DNA of 64,000 nt from Pseudomonadota bacterium (GTDB lineage Bacteria > Pseudomonadota > Gammaproteobacteria > Steroidobacterales > Steroidobacteraceae): the NCBI GenBank assembly GCA_016703895.1, contig JADJBE010000026.1:124001-188000 (forward strand). The letters are read 5' to 3'. Numbering within the stretch: position 1 is the stretch's first letter; every line of letters begins with the position of its first letter. A program made the translations under genes and the position numbers. Below the pieces are notes generated by a model. It saw nothing but the letters and a program-made list of their open reading frames with translations, was not told the DNA's origin and ran no database searches. Of the stretch, positions 17,664 to 27,361 are shown piece by piece.

Positions 17664-19214
17664 TCAGTCCGGACGCTCAACCATTGCGCTTGCCAACAGC
17701 CGGCCCGCAGTTTCTTCCAGCAAATCCTTACGCATCAAACTATTGCGCCAGGTTCCGGGAATCGCGTTGACGCCGTAAAAAGCGCCCGCCAGCTGGCCGT
17801 ACACGGCAGCCGCGATGTCCGAGTCATGCCCGAGATTGACCACCTCAAGCACACCGCCACGGAAATCCCGACTGCGGTCAAAGGCCGACAAGGCCGCCTC
17901 GAGTAACTCGACCACGCCACCGCTACTCTTGCTCGTGGACGGCGCATTGCGCAGATAGGCGCCCTCAAGAACGGTTCGCACCGGCGCCTTCAGAGACTCG
18001 ATGTCGAGCAACTCCGAGCCTGGCTTGAGGATGCTGGCTTTGTCGCGGCCAGCAAGTGCCTGATGCAGCATCGCGGCGAATAGCCGGACGCAGTCGAGGA
18101 CGAGCGGCGCTTGATTGGTGATTCGCGCCGCTTCGACCGACTGGCGCACCGCCTCACGGCCGTCTGCAAAAAAATACATTACGGTGGCGACCACCCGTGA
18201 CAAGACTTCTTTGTCTTCATGGGCCGGGTCGTGGGAGCCCGCAAATGGCTGCCGTCGGTACTTGGCCGTAGCCAGCGCGCGCGACACGCTGGCCGTGATT
18301 CCCGAGCACTCGCCCGTCGCTGACAGGTAACCCTCCTTCTGCCAGCGCCCATAGCGTGCCACCTGATCGTTCGCATCGAAGCCCGCGCTGTGATGCAGAC
18401 TCTCCGCGAGGACCAGGGCCATCGCGGTGTCGTCAGTCCAAGCGCCGCGTGGCACCGCGAACGGCCCGCCCCCTAACAAGTCACCCACAGGCGAGAACGT
18501 GCCAGGCTTGCGAAACTGCGTTGCGGCTGCAAGCGCGTCGCCGACAGCAAGCCCAATGAACGAACCCAGAAAACGCTCGCGTGCACCGCTCTGTGCAGTG
18601 GTCGCCAAGCGTGGCTCAGACGAACGGCTGACCGGCGGTGGCAGCAACGGCGCAGCTTTGAGCGGTGGTGGGGGCGGTTGACGCCAGGTGCGTACAAACT
18701 CCTTTTGGGCGGGCGTCTCGGGGACCTCCTCCCAATAGCGGGAGCGCTCGTTCTCGGCCCACAGCCGATTGAGCTCAACCAGCGCCGCATCACCTTCCAG
18801 GCCACTGTTGACCAGATAACAACCAACGACCGTACCAGTACGGCCGATGCCCGCACGACAATGAACATAGACCTGACGTCCCTCGCGCAACGCCGCCTCT
18901 ATCTCCACCAGAATTTCCGCCATATGGTCAGGCAGACGAGGCACGTCGTGGTCGGGGATGGGCTTGCGCAAATACAGCGAAGTGCGCGGCACCCACTGAT
19001 CGTAGCTATCACGCTCTCCGGGTGCAGTCAGATCAACAAAGCAATCGAAGCCAGCGACGAGGAACGCCTCCATACGCTGCTCCGTCTCAGCAGGCACGCG
19101 CGAACCCGGGTATTCTCCTGCTAACAACCTGCCCGGAACGACCCAGTAAGATGCTGGGATCGGTTTCGGTGGTTGCGCGGTTGACTCAGCAGCCAGTGGA
19201 TTGCGTAACGCCAT
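17664..19214 (-). CDS. Fusion: dual-specificity-type phosphatase + ADP-ribosylglycohydrolase
   Basis: 516 residues in two enzyme domains. Residues about 20-170 form a cysteine phosphatase: the P-loop is YVHCRAGIGRTGTVVG (H-C-x5-R), with a candidate general-acid loop KPIPDHDVP. A proline-rich linker (PPPPPLKAAPLLPPP) covers about 175-195. Residues about 210-510 form an ADP-ribosylglycohydrolase (DraG/ARH): LAVGDALAAA, WTDDTAMALV and LGHDSDIAAAVYGQLAGAF carry the Thr-Asp-Asp and Asp-x-Asp magnesium ligands. Both active sites look intact. It starts directly at the ttcA stop with no gap, so it is likely co-translated. Substrates are unknown. Confidence 0.85.
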   Translation of the reverse strand: MALRNPLAAESTAQPPKPIPASYWVVPGRLLAGEYPGSRVPAETEQRMEAFLVAGFDCFVDLTAPGERDSYDQWVPRTSLYLRKPIPDHDVPRLPDHMAEILVEIEAALREGRQVYVHCRAGIGRTGTVVGCYLVNSGLEGDAALVELNRLWAENERSRYWEEVPETPAQKEFVRTWRQPPPPPLKAAPLLPPPVSRSSEPRLATTAQSGARERFLGSFIGLAVGDALAAATQFRKPGTFSPVGDLLGGGPFAVPRGAWTDDTAMALVLAESLHHSAGFDANDQVARYGRWQKEGYLSATGECSGITASVSRALATAKYRRQPFAGSHDPAHEDKEVLSRVVATVMYFFADGREAVRQSVEAARITNQAPLVLDCVRLFAAMLHQALAGRDKASILKPGSELLDIESLKAPVRTVLEGAYLRNAPSTSKSSGGVVELLEAALSAFDRSRDFRGGVLEVVNLGHDSDIAAAVYGQLAGAFYGVNAIPGTWRNSLMRKDLLEETAGRLLASAMVERPD

Positions 19215-20009
19215 TCAAGCGTGTCCGGCCACAGTGACGAAATCGTATAGTCGGGGGTCGGCCAGGTGCGAGGCTTCGACGTTGCGCAGCGCGGAGAATA
19301 TCGACTCGGTGCGACCCGGAAACTCCCGCTCCCAATCCGCCAGCATCTGCTTGATGATCTTGCGCTGCGCGTTGTCATTCGAGCCGCAGAGCTTGCATGG
19401 AATGATCGGAAACTGCCGCGCGCGTGCGTACCGCTCTATCTCCCGCTCGCTGACATAGGCCAATGGCCGAATCACGACGTTGCGCTGGTCGTCAGACACA
19501 AGCTTGGGTGGCATTGCCTTCATGCGGCCGCCAAAGAACAGATTGAGGAACAGCGTCTCAACGATGTCGTCGTGATGGTGGCCAAGTGCGATTTTGTTTA
19601 TGCCATGGTCGGCAGCGTACTGATACAGCGCTCTGCGTCGCAGGCGCGAGCACAATCGACACCTCGTCTTGCGTTCTGGGATGACGCGCTTGACGACGCT
19701 GTAGGTGTCCTGTTCGATGATCTCGAAAGGGACTCCTACGCCACGCAAATAGTTAGGCAGTATGTCGGCCGGAAATCCGGGCTGCTTCTGATCCAGATTG
19801 ACCGCGATCAATTCGAAATCGATCGGCGCGCTGCGCTGCAAGGACAGCAGCATGTCGAGCAACGTGTAGGAGTCCTTGCCGCCGGACAGACAGACCATGA
19901 CTCGATCGCCAGCGGCGATCATCGCAAAGTCCTCGATGGCTTTGCCAACCAGACCGCGCAGATGCGCACCGAGTTTTTTTGCGGTGCGAGACGGGGCGGT
20001 CGCTATCAT
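19215..20009 (-). CDS. ttcA: tRNA 2-thiocytidine(32) synthetase TtcA
   Basis: 264 residues. It has the PP-loop VCLSGGKDSYTLLDML for ATP-dependent adenylation of C32 in tRNA. The CRLCSRLRRRALYQ pair of cysteines and a later CKLCGSN supply iron-sulfur cluster ligands. KIALGHHHDDIVETLFLN is the TtcA signature. Its start overlaps the end of the M32 carboxypeptidase gene by 4 nt. Confidence 0.94.
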   Translation of the reverse strand: MIATAPSRTAKKLGAHLRGLVGKAIEDFAMIAAGDRVMVCLSGGKDSYTLLDMLLSLQRSAPIDFELIAVNLDQKQPGFPADILPNYLRGVGVPFEIIEQDTYSVVKRVIPERKTRCRLCSRLRRRALYQYAADHGINKIALGHHHDDIVETLFLNLFFGGRMKAMPPKLVSDDQRNVVIRPLAYVSEREIERYARARQFPIIPCKLCGSNDNAQRKIIKQMLADWEREFPGRTESIFSALRNVEASHLADPRLYDFVTVAGHA

Positions 20010-21526
20010 GCCGCGGCGCTGTCAGTCCCGGACGACTCCAGGTACTTGCCTTCAAGATAGCGCACTGCTGCCGCGGTACCCAACGGTTTTCCAGTCGCGT
20101 TCAGTAACAACTCATGCGGCGTCACGCTGGCACCATGGCGATAGACGTTGTCATGCAACCAGCCGAACAAACCGGCAAACTCACCGCGCGCCAGTTGCTC
20201 ATCGAGATCGGGCGTCGCGTTGCGCAGCGCCTCATAGAACTGTGCCGCCATGACATAGCCCACGGCGTACGATGGAAAGTACCCGAACGACCCCACCGCC
20301 CAATGCACATCTTGCAAGCAACCGTCGATATCGTTAGTGGGTTTAACACCGAGGCGCTGCTCCAGCATGGTGTTCCAGGCTTCCGGCAGATCGCGGACGG
20401 CCAGTGACCCTGCCAGCAACTGCTGCTCCAATTCGTAGCGCACCAGCACATGCACCGGATAGGTCATCTCGTCTGCATCGACGCGAATCGCACTGCGCTT
20501 GACCCGCGTGAGGTGGGCATAGAGGTTGTCAATCTGCCACTCATCACCGCTGACGCCGTAGTGCTTGGCGATCAGCGGCTGCAGGAACTGCAGGAACGGC
20601 CGACTGCGGCAGATGATCATCTCCAGCAACAACGACTGGCTCTCCTCCAGCGCCATGCCGCGGTCGCGGCCAACCGGCTGATCCGCAAACTTCGCCGGCA
20701 ACCCCAGATCGTACATCGCATGGCCGGTTTCGTGCAGCGCGCCTAACAACCCGGACAACGGATCGCCCACATCGAATCGAGTGGTCACCCGCACATCGCC
20801 GGGCACGCCTTCAGTGAAGGCGTGCGCACTCTCGTCGAGGCGACCGCGATCGAAGGGAAAGCCCAGTGTCTTCATCACATCGACGCACAAAGCCTTTTGC
20901 CGGCCGACGGGAAAACGCCCAACGAGCGGCAACGGCGGGGATCGCTCCTGCTGACCGATGGTCTCGCGAATGAGACTCGGCAAGCGACGCGTAAGGCCCT
21001 TGAAGACGGCATCGATATCCGCCGAAGTGATCCGCGGGCTGAACTCATCGAGCAGCGCATCATACGGCGCGAGATTGAGCGCCTGCCCAAGCAGTTGCGC
21101 CTTGTCGCGCACCAGGTTCACGACCTCCTCGAGATGTGGGGCAAAAGCCTCGAAGCGCCCGCTTTGTCGGGCTGCCACCCAACGCACCTCGGCTTGCGAA
21201 CTCGCCTTGGCCAGGCGCGAGATCAACGACACCGGTGTTGCGATCGCATGGTCGCGTTGGCGACGCATCTCGCGCAGGTTGGCCACCTGCCAGTCCTCAA
21301 GCATGGCGCTCGCCGCTTGGGCACGGTCCAGCAAGCGAATGATGCGCGGCGCCGTCAACAGCACGTGATGCTCGGTCTCCAGCGCGGCCAGTTGCTCGCC
21401 ACGCACCGCGGCGCTGCCGCGCGGCATCATCACCGCGGCGTCCCAGCGCAGCAACGACATCGCGCCACGGAACGCATGCAGGCGCTTCCACTCCTGCTCG
21501 AGTTGCTTGTAGGGCGTAAGAGCCAT
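20006..21526 (-). CDS. M32-family metallocarboxypeptidase
   Basis: 506 residues, the usual length of the Taq carboxypeptidase family. The zinc site HETGHAMYDLGLP (HExxH) and the downstream glutamate in MALEESQSLLLEMI match M32. Further family segments are DVRVTTRF, IRVDADEMTYPVHVLVRYELE and QDVHWAVGSFGYFPSYAVG. It removes C-terminal residues from peptides and is probably cytoplasmic. It is the first gene of the six-gene minus-strand run to 15031. Confidence 0.92.
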   Translation of the reverse strand: MALTPYKQLEQEWKRLHAFRGAMSLLRWDAAVMMPRGSAAVRGEQLAALETEHHVLLTAPRIIRLLDRAQAASAMLEDWQVANLREMRRQRDHAIATPVSLISRLAKASSQAEVRWVAARQSGRFEAFAPHLEEVVNLVRDKAQLLGQALNLAPYDALLDEFSPRITSADIDAVFKGLTRRLPSLIRETIGQQERSPPLPLVGRFPVGRQKALCVDVMKTLGFPFDRGRLDESAHAFTEGVPGDVRVTTRFDVGDPLSGLLGALHETGHAMYDLGLPAKFADQPVGRDRGMALEESQSLLLEMIICRSRPFLQFLQPLIAKHYGVSGDEWQIDNLYAHLTRVKRSAIRVDADEMTYPVHVLVRYELEQQLLAGSLAVRDLPEAWNTMLEQRLGVKPTNDIDGCLQDVHWAVGSFGYFPSYAVGYVMAAQFYEALRNATPDLDEQLARGEFAGLFGWLHDNVYRHGASVTPHELLLNATGKPLGTAAAVRYLEGKYLESSGTDSAAA

Positions 21527-21680
21527 TGATTCACCATTCGCTTGGGACGCGAACAGTCTACCAGTCTGGTCGGAGTTCAGCGCCCAAGGGACAGCTGATT
21601 GTATTTTAAATCAATGGTTTAGACGCGCGAACTGCCATTGACAGCGGTCGACGGTCCATTATGTCGTGTTGCCCGATGCG
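21527..21680. other. Spacer between M32 carboxypeptidase and MAPEG genes
   Basis: 154 nt without a gene. It is AT-richer than its surroundings near 21600 (TGTATTTTAAATCAATGG) and may hold the promoter of the minus-strand run that starts at 21526; no confident -35/-10 pair is claimed. Confidence 0.35.
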
Positions 21681-22055
21681 TCATAAGGCCAGCCAAAACA
21701 GGCTTAGCGAGGCCAGGAAACCCACGGCCCAGACCAGCGACCGGGCCGTCGAACGATCCGTCACATAGAGCGCGATGTAGAGCAGACGCGCGGCGACGAA
21801 CACCAGCGCCACGAGATTCACCCAGTCCTGCGGCGCCTGGGCGAGGTGTGCGGACAGCACACCTGCCGCAAACACCAGCAACGCTTCCCAAGAGTTCTGC
21901 TGCGCCGCGTGTGCGCGGGCGCGCCAACCCTGCTGCTTGGCCAACCAGTCACGCGGGCGACGGTTGTCGAAGTTCTCGAATCCTGACTTGGCGACACCTG
22001 CACAAACGACTGGCAACAGGCAGGCGACAAACAGACACCACAGCGCGACCGTCAT
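21681..22055 (-). CDS. MAPEG-family membrane protein
   Basis: 124 residues with about four hydrophobic helices. The conserved segment ENFDNRRPRDWLAKQQGWRA (loop 1) is followed by AHAAQQNSWEALLVFAAGVL, the MAPEG 'RxxxAxxNxxE' site that contacts glutathione in eukaryotic members. Bacterial members are mostly uncharacterised. ATG 22055 follows the RND permease stop by a single base, so it is probably the last gene of that efflux operon. Confidence 0.82.
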   Translation of the reverse strand: MTVALWCLFVACLLPVVCAGVAKSGFENFDNRRPRDWLAKQQGWRARAHAAQQNSWEALLVFAAGVLSAHLAQAPQDWVNLVALVFVAARLLYIALYVTDRSTARSLVWAVGFLASLSLFWLAL

Positions 22056-22056
22056 G

Positions 22057-25000
22057 TCAGCCTGCCGGGCCAGGTCGCGACGCTGGCGGCGCCAGCGGCT
22101 GCGCCGTATCGGGCTCAGCGTCGTCGCTCTTGCCACCACGGCCTAATAATTTTTCGATCAGCCGCGAGACATGTTCCGGGGAACGTGTGTTGCGTGCGAT
22201 CAGCGCGTAAAGCGACGGCACCACGTATAGCGTCAAGCTGAGCGAGACGATCGTGCCGAAGAACACTGTCGAACCAATCGACTGGCGACTCTCGGCACCA
22301 GCCCCGGTCGAAATCATCAATGGCACGGCACCGAAGGCCGTACAGAGGCTGGTCATCAGCACCGGCCGCAAGCGCACCGCCGCCGCCTCGACAATCGCAT
22401 CGATGAACTCGTGGCCGCGGTCACGCAACTGATTGGCAAACTCGACATTCAAAATACCGTTTTGCAGGCAATACCAATCAACATGATGGCGCCGATCTGA
22501 CTGAACACGTTGATCGACGAATTGAAGAGCCACAACCCAAGCAACCCACCCACCAGCGCCAGCGGCACGGTGATGAGGATGACGATCGGATGCACGAAGC
22601 TCTCGAACTGTGCGGCGAGCAACAAATAAACGATCAACAGCGCGAAACCGAAAGTGAGCCAGAGCTTGCTGCCCGCCTGCTTGAGTTCGCGCGATTCGCC
22701 GTCGAAGTTGATGACTGCCGCCGGCGCCTCGTCGCGAATCACCTGTTCCATATAATCGAGCGCTTCGCCGAGCAGGTAGCCCGGCGCGAGATTGCCCGTC
22801 AGCGTAATCGCACGCAGCTGATCGAATCGGCGCAGCTCGTTAGGACCGGCGCGCTCTTCGACTTTGACCACGGCCGAGAGCGGCACGAGCTTGCCGCTGC
22901 TCGCCGAGCGAACGTAAAGATTATCCAGATCGCTGACCGACGAACGCTCGTCACCGCGCGCCTGCAGCAGCACATTGTATTCCTCACCGCCCGAGACGTA
23001 CTGCGTGACGATGCGCGAGCCAAGCATCGTCTCGAGCGTGCGACCGACAGCCGTCAGCGAGACGCCGAGATCGGCGGCCTTGTTGCGATCCACTTGAATG
23101 GAGAGCTGTGGCTTGCGTTCCTGGTAATTGGAATCCAGACCCATGATGCGTGGATTCTCGGCGGCGACACGCTCGAACACACGGTCGCGCCAGGCTGCAA
23201 TCTCGGAGTACTCACTGCCGCCCATGACGATTTGCAAGGGGCGACCCGCACCACCGCCGAGGCTCGGCGGCTGGATCACGATGATACGCACACCGGGAAT
23301 CGTCGCGACGCGCTGCTGCACGCGTCTCGCAATGACGGCTGCAGAGTCTTCGCGTTGGTCCCACAGTGCGAGCGGCATGAACACCGTTCCCGAGCTGACT
23401 TCGTTGTTGCGTCCCCAGGCGCCGGAACGCGTAATCACCCGCTTCGCGTTGCCGTTCGTGACTTCTTCCTGGAGGATGCCCTCGATCTCGCGCAAATGGC
23501 GGTCGAGGTAAGCCAGACTCGAGCCCTCGGGCCCCGTGACCATCACGGGCAACATCGCGCGGTCTTCAGTTGGCGCTAGCTCTTGCTTCAGCTGCATGCC
23601 CTTGAACGGCACGCCGAACACCGTCAGTGCAACCACCAGGACCGTGAACAGCATCGCCGCCGAGACCACCCATAATGGCCTGCGGCCACGCAACACCGCG
23701 CGCAGTCGCTTTGCGTAGCCGACGTCGATGTCGCGGAACAGCCTGTCCACCATCGTCGACAGACGACCGCGCGGCATACCGTTGGCGAATAGTTTGGAGG
23801 TCATCATCGGCGTGAGTGTCAGCGCAACCACCGCGGAGAACCCGACCGCCGCCGCGACGCTGATACCAAACTCGCCAAACAGCCGCCCCATCGTGCCGCC
23901 CATGAAGGACACCGGTATGAACACCGCCATCAGCACCAGAGTCGTCGCCACCACCGCAAAACCAATCTCGCGCGAGCCATTGATCGCCGCAACCAGTGCT
24001 GGCTCGCCAGCCTCGATACGCCGCACGATGTTCTCGAGCACCACGATCGCATCGTCGACCACGAGCCCGATGGCCAGCACAGCGCCCAACAACGTAAGCG
24101 TGTTGATCGAGTAACCGAACGCCGCCATCACGAGCGCTGCGGCAATAATCGACACCGGAATGGTGACAGCCGGCACCAGGGTCGCGCGAAAGGTACCCAG
24201 AAAAAGGAAAATGACCACTAACACGATGACAAGCGTCTCGGTCAGTGCGAAGGCCACCTTCTTGATGGACTCGGCGACAAACACCGAGAAGTCGAGGTTG
24301 ACCTCGGCCTGGATGTCCTTCGGCAATGCCGGCCGCAGCCGCTCAACTTCGGCGCGGACGGCTTGCGAGATATCGAGAATATTGGCCTGCGACTGCGGTA
24401 CGATGCCGATACTCACCCCAGAGAGCCCATTGGAACGCGCGATGCTGCGATCGTCCTCGGCACCAATCTGCACCTGCGCCACCTCGCCGAGACGCACCAG
24501 ATAGCCGTCTTCCCCTCGCCCGATGACGAGCTGGCGAAAGTCGTCCTCGGTCTGCATGTTGGTATCGGTGCGCAGGGTGAACTCCCGCTGTTCGGATTCG
24601 ATCCGACCGGCCGGCAGTTCAACGTTCTCGGCGCGCAGCGCATTCTCGACGTCGGTCACAGTCAATTGCCGCGCTGCGAGCGCATCGCGATTGAGCCAAA
24701 CGCGCATGGCATACAGTCGCTCACCGCCGATGCGAATGGTGGCCACGCCTGGTACGGATGAAAAACGGTCCTTCAGATTGCGGCGCACGTAGTCGGTGAG
24801 TTCCAGCGCGTTGCGTGACTGGCTCGCGACGTTGATGTACATGACGACCTCCTGGCCGTCACCCACCTTGGTCACCTGTGGTGGCTCCACCTCCGGCGGC
24901 AAACGATTCATCACCCGGGAGATGCGTTCGCGAACATCGTTGGTGGCACTGTCGAGATCGCGATCGACGTCGAATTCGATACTGATATTCGACGACTCAT

Positions 25001-25256
25001 CGCGGCTCGTGGAAGTCATCTTTTCGACGCCTTCCAGACCCGACACCTGCTCTTCCAGAATCTGCGTGACTCGCGTCTCGATGACATCCGCCGACGCACC
25101 GCGGTAGGCTGTGTTGATACTAACCACCGGTCGATCGATATCCGGGTACTCGCGCAGCGACAGTCGCAATGCCGCCATCAAACCAATGATCACGAGCAAC
25201 AACGACAACACGGTGGCGAATACCGGTCGGCGAACAGATAGATCGGAGATCATCAT
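22057..25256 (-). CDS. RND multidrug efflux permease, HAE1 family (frame broken as given)
   Basis: Inner-membrane proton antiporter subunit of a tripartite pump. About 1066 residues if the frame is restored, the normal AcrB-type length. Seen: N-terminal TM1 (FATVLSLLLVIIGLMAALRL), TM4 GLVVDDAIVVLENI with the paired aspartates for proton relay, and a repeat in the second half. The frame breaks at 22460-22463: minus-strand ...GIACK then TVF-stop, whereas adding one A to the AAAA run gives GIACKNGILNVEFANQL, the family sequence. The remaining C-terminal part continues to 22057. It sits 4 nt inside the adaptor gene's end. Confidence 0.9.
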
Positions 25257-26422
25257 GTGCGGGCGGCCTCGGCCGAATCGACTGCCTGCGCCGCATCGCG
25301 CACCGCCACGCCGTCACGAATACTCTGGGTCCCTTCGGTGACCACGCGCTCACCGGCCTTCAGCCCCGCCACAATCTCCACCGACCCGGGCGTGCGACGT
25401 CCGATGGTGACTTCGCGCTTGTTGGCGACTGCATCCGTGACCACAAAAACGTATTGCTTGTCGGTTTCTGGCACCAGTGCTTCTTCGGGCACGATCACCG
25501 CATTGCGCCGATCCTGCTCGAGCTGCACAGTCAGGAACATGCCAGCTTTCAACACGCCATCGGGATTGGGCAGCAGGGCCCGCACCGTGACTGAGCGCGT
25601 CGCTTCGTCGACCCGCGAGTCGACCGTCGCGATTTTGCCCTCGAAACTGCGCGACGGAAACGCTGGCGACTGGGCGGTCAGCGTCAGCCCCGCGCGCAGT
25701 CCAGCCAGCTGATTCTCCGGAATTCGAAAGTCCAACTTGATGGTGCTCGTGTCATCGAGGGTGGTGATCACGGTGCCGGGGTTGACCAGACTGCCGACAC
25801 TCACCCTCCGCAAACCGACGCGGCCACTGAACGGTGCGCGGATGACGGTGTCCTCGCGCCGTGCCCGCGCGGCTGCCAGCCGCGCCTCGTTACCCTTCAT
25901 TGCCGCCTCGAGCTGCTCGTACTGCGATTTCGACACGAGCTGTTTGGCTAGCAACTCGCGACTGCGCTCGAACTGGCTCTGGCTGTCCGTCAGAGCCGCC
26001 TGGGCGACGGCAAGGTCGGCCCGAACTGCCGCACTGTCGAGCTCGACCAACAGATCGCCGCGTTTGACGACTTGGCCATCCCGAAAATGGATCGCCGTAA
26101 CGAGATTGCTATTCTTGGCGGTCACATCGACAGACTCGTTGGCACGCGCAGTGCCCAACGCCTCGATCGTCGCGGCGATGCTCTCCTGGCGACTCAACAC
26201 CGTTGCGACGAGGGGAGCGGGGCGTCCGCCGGCTGCTGGCGGACCGGGTTTGCCCGCGACCGGCTTGGCGCCGTCGGCTGCGGCGGGCCGACTCATGGCG
26301 CCTGGCGGACCAAATCCGGCAGGCACATCGCCGGCTCGCTTGGTGACGTAGATTGCCCAGCCGGCACAGACCACCGCCACCAGCAAACTGAGCGGCGCGA
26401 GAAGATTACGTGAACTTGCCAT
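25253..26422 (-). CDS. RND efflux periplasmic adaptor (membrane fusion protein)
   Basis: 389 residues. An N-terminal signal/anchor helix (LSLLVAVVCAGWAIYV) is followed by a Pro/Gly-rich linker (about 35-70). Then come the lipoyl half-motifs (TAKNSNLVTAIHFRDGQVVK and IRAPFSGRVGLRRVSVGSLV), an alpha-hairpin (about 135-195) and a beta-barrel domain. It bridges the RND permease to an outer-membrane channel, which is not encoded here. It overlaps the permease start by 4 nt. Confidence 0.9.
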   Translation of the reverse strand: MASSRNLLAPLSLLVAVVCAGWAIYVTKRAGDVPAGFGPPGAMSRPAAADGAKPVAGKPGPPAAGGRPAPLVATVLSRQESIAATIEALGTARANESVDVTAKNSNLVTAIHFRDGQVVKRGDLLVELDSAAVRADLAVAQAALTDSQSQFERSRELLAKQLVSKSQYEQLEAAMKGNEARLAAARARREDTVIRAPFSGRVGLRRVSVGSLVNPGTVITTLDDTSTIKLDFRIPENQLAGLRAGLTLTAQSPAFPSRSFEGKIATVDSRVDEATRSVTVRALLPNPDGVLKAGMFLTVQLEQDRRNAVIVPEEALVPETDKQYVFVVTDAVANKREVTIGRRTPGSVEIVAGLKAGERVVTEGTQSIRDGVAVRDAAQAVDSAEAART

Positions 26423-26500
26423 GTTGCCTATCGAATAACCAAGCGTGGGGGGATCGGTGCCACCGATTATCGCACCGATCAGGCCCGGTATCGCGCCCCT

Positions 26501-27361
26501 CTAGCGGTCGAAGCGAACGAGTCCCGTGGCGAACGCGACGCCGATCAGCACGACACCGGCACTGACCAGCAGGCCCAGCGTCACGGGTTCATGCAGGAAT
26601 AGTGCACCCCACAGAATCCCGAACACCGGTATCAGGAAAGTCACCGTGATCGCCTGCGAGGCACTCACACGACTGAGTAGTCGGAAAAACAACAGATAGG
26701 CCAGCGCGGTACAGAACAGCCCGAGCGCCAGCACCGCCCACCAAGCGGACGCAGACGGTGCGGTGCTCGGCCAGCTGACCCAGGCAAACGGCAGCATGAT
26801 GAGAAATGCCGCCAGCACATTGCCGGCCGCCACCATCCGTGCGTCGAGAGTTCCCAACTGCTTCTTGGTGTAATTGGCAGCAATGCCGTACATCGCAGAA
26901 CCCAGCAGCGCCGCGATCACGCCCGGCAAGGCATCCTCGGCATGCGTGCCCACCTCGCCCCCGACGATGTACAGCACACCTGCAAAACCGATGGCGATAC
27001 CCAGGATACGCAAAGTGCTGAGCCGCTCGCCGAGCCAGAAATACGCGACCAGCGCACCGAACATCGGCGTGGTTGCATTGATGACTGAGGCGAGCCCGCC
27101 GGTGATCTTCAAGGTGGCGTAGGCAAACAGCGCGAACGGTACCGCGGTGTTGACCAGGCCTAACAACAGTAACTTGCGCCAGTGTCGCAGCGCGCCCGGA
27201 CTCCACCGTGCGAACGGCAGCAACACCAGACTCGCGATCGCGAGCCGCACCACAACCAGCGCGATCGGGCCAAACTCGGGCGAACCGACGCGCAGCAGCG
27301 GATAAGCGGCACCCCAAACGGCCGCGACCACGATCAGGATGCCGAAATCAGCGGGACTCAA
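26501..27361 (-). CDS. EamA/DMT-family transporter
   Basis: 286 residues with about ten hydrophobic helices in two EamA repeats. Signatures include VVAAVWGAAYPLLRVG at the start and a second-half segment ITVTFLIPVFGILWGALFLHEP, where PVFxxLxGxLxLxE is typical. Substrate is unpredictable (metabolite or drug export). It shares 14 nt with the end of the upstream alkyltransferase gene. Confidence 0.87.
   Translation of the reverse strand: MSPADFGILIVVAAVWGAAYPLLRVGSPEFGPIALVVVRLAIASLVLLPFARWSPGALRHWRKLLLLGLVNTAVPFALFAYATLKITGGLASVINATTPMFGALVAYFWLGERLSTLRILGIAIGFAGVLYIVGGEVGTHAEDALPGVIAALLGSAMYGIAANYTKKQLGTLDARMVAAGNVLAAFLIMLPFAWVSWPSTAPSASAWWAVLALGLFCTALAYLLFFRLLSRVSASQAITVTFLIPVFGILWGALFLHEPVTLGLLVSAGVVLIGVAFATGLVRFDR

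Noticed and set aside
22590..23579. 329-codon plus-strand frame inside the RND permease
   Set aside because: Shadow frame of the permease with no recognisable domain.
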